Below are positions 24,000 to 24,274 of a stretch of DNA of 24,274 bases, in pieces. Every line of letters begins with the position of its first letter. Position 1 is the stretch's first letter. The translations under genes were made by a program, and so were the position numbers. Origin of the DNA: JAAEQG01 sp023133475 (GTDB lineage Bacteria > Planctomycetota > Phycisphaerae > UBA1845); contig DAOVLE010000052.1 in NCBI GenBank assembly GCA_030631415.1, forward strand, positions 1-24,274, given 5' to 3'. The notes under the pieces are model-generated. The model did not search any database. It was not told where the DNA came from and worked only from the letters and a program-made list of their open reading frames with translations.

Positions 24000-24274
24000 T
24001 GCGCCGTGTTCGAGCCGTCTCGTTTCCATTCGGCAGCGGCGTCCTGGCTCTTGGGGGTCGGCCGACCGGCAACGGGCGGAGACGACGTCCCAGGCGATGT
24101 TCCAGCTTGCTCAAAAACGCATCACTGGCCAACGGGCGGCCACGGTGCGTGGCCAGCCGAAGCCGGCTGACCGCGGTTTCATCCTCCGGCTGCCGCAGGC
24201 TCTCCCGCCATTGCCCTTCCCGCCACTGCCGACCCCAAGCCGCCAGATCAAGCAACCCGGTAGGGTCGCATCCG
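23995..24274 (-). CDS. RAYT transposase, second copy, C-terminal part
   Basis: The last 93 codons of a RAYT are seen, with the catalytic N-terminal part beyond the window. CDPTGLLDLAAWGRQWREGQ and the remaining tail match RAYT 1 (15283-15999) almost throughout. Differences are limited to a few residues (KLEQRL/KLEHRL, RAKTP/RARTP, TAQARRK/TARTRRK). It has the same orientation as copy 1 and the same placement of the stop inside the REP. Confidence 0.92.
   Translation of the reverse strand, partial: GCDPTGLLDLAAWGRQWREGQWRESLRQPEDETAVSRLRLATHRGRPLASDAFLSKLEHRLGRRLRPLPVGRPPRARTPLPNGNETARTRRK

Noticed and set aside
1..24274. tRNA or rRNA genes
   Set aside because: No TTCGA-type T-loop with matching acceptor stem and no rRNA-like blocks were seen by eye on either strand.

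Overview
The window looks like a chromosomal stretch of an uncultured planctomycete (Phycisphaerae-like). The reasons are the GC-rich coding sequence, two proteins with PEP-CTERM-type tails, a 971-residue secreted protein built on DCxxNGIPDECD repeats with cohesin-like and dockerin-like parts, small planctomycete-type secreted proteins, and an IS/RAYT-rich accessory setting. All functions below were assigned by reading motifs; no database search was run.

Left accessory part (1-5400). The end of one hicBA toxin-antitoxin pair is followed, in frame with hicA, by the C-terminal piece of a protein whose probable N-terminal piece lies 2.7 kb away, next to a second, complete hicBA pair. Between the two pieces sits a tightly packed three-gene unit: a small CGxGxCP protein, an SSS-like transporter, and a two-helix membrane protein with a coiled coil. 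A decayed IS4-type insertion sequence with 13-bp inverted ends closes the block.

Surface-protein part (5400-15100, all + strand). A sigma-54 activator lacking a receiver domain (5989-6966) is followed by a 10-bp-arm inverted repeat, a -24/-12-like site and a degenerate receiver-like gene, which looks like a split regulator. Next come three imperfect ~92-bp tandem repeats with hairpins, a PEP-CTERM-like protein, two tandem paralogues with a membrane anchor and a phage-tail-collar-like C-terminus, the 971-residue repeat protein, and a second PEP-CTERM protein. All of these begin with good Shine-Dalgarno sites and look like exported surface or matrix proteins.

Mobile relics (15108-16060). A short group II intron-like 5' piece abuts an AbiEi-like antitoxin fragment. 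These are followed by a RAYT transposase gene flanked by inverted REP palindromes. A second, nearly identical RAYT begins at the right edge of the window with a perfect REP at its 3' end.

Minus-strand housekeeping/regulatory part (16150-21579). From its 5' end it reads: OmpR-type response regulator, sensor kinase, VOC-fold protein, a secreted small protein with an acidic tail, a secreted guanidine-modifying (peptidyl-arginine/agmatine deiminase-type) enzyme, and a UPF0316-type membrane protein placed 2 nt after it. Divergent from the two-component system is a 716-residue fusion of a D-Ala-D-Ala-ligase-like ATP-grasp domain with a degenerate M20-peptidase-like domain. This fusion is the most unusual single protein in the window.
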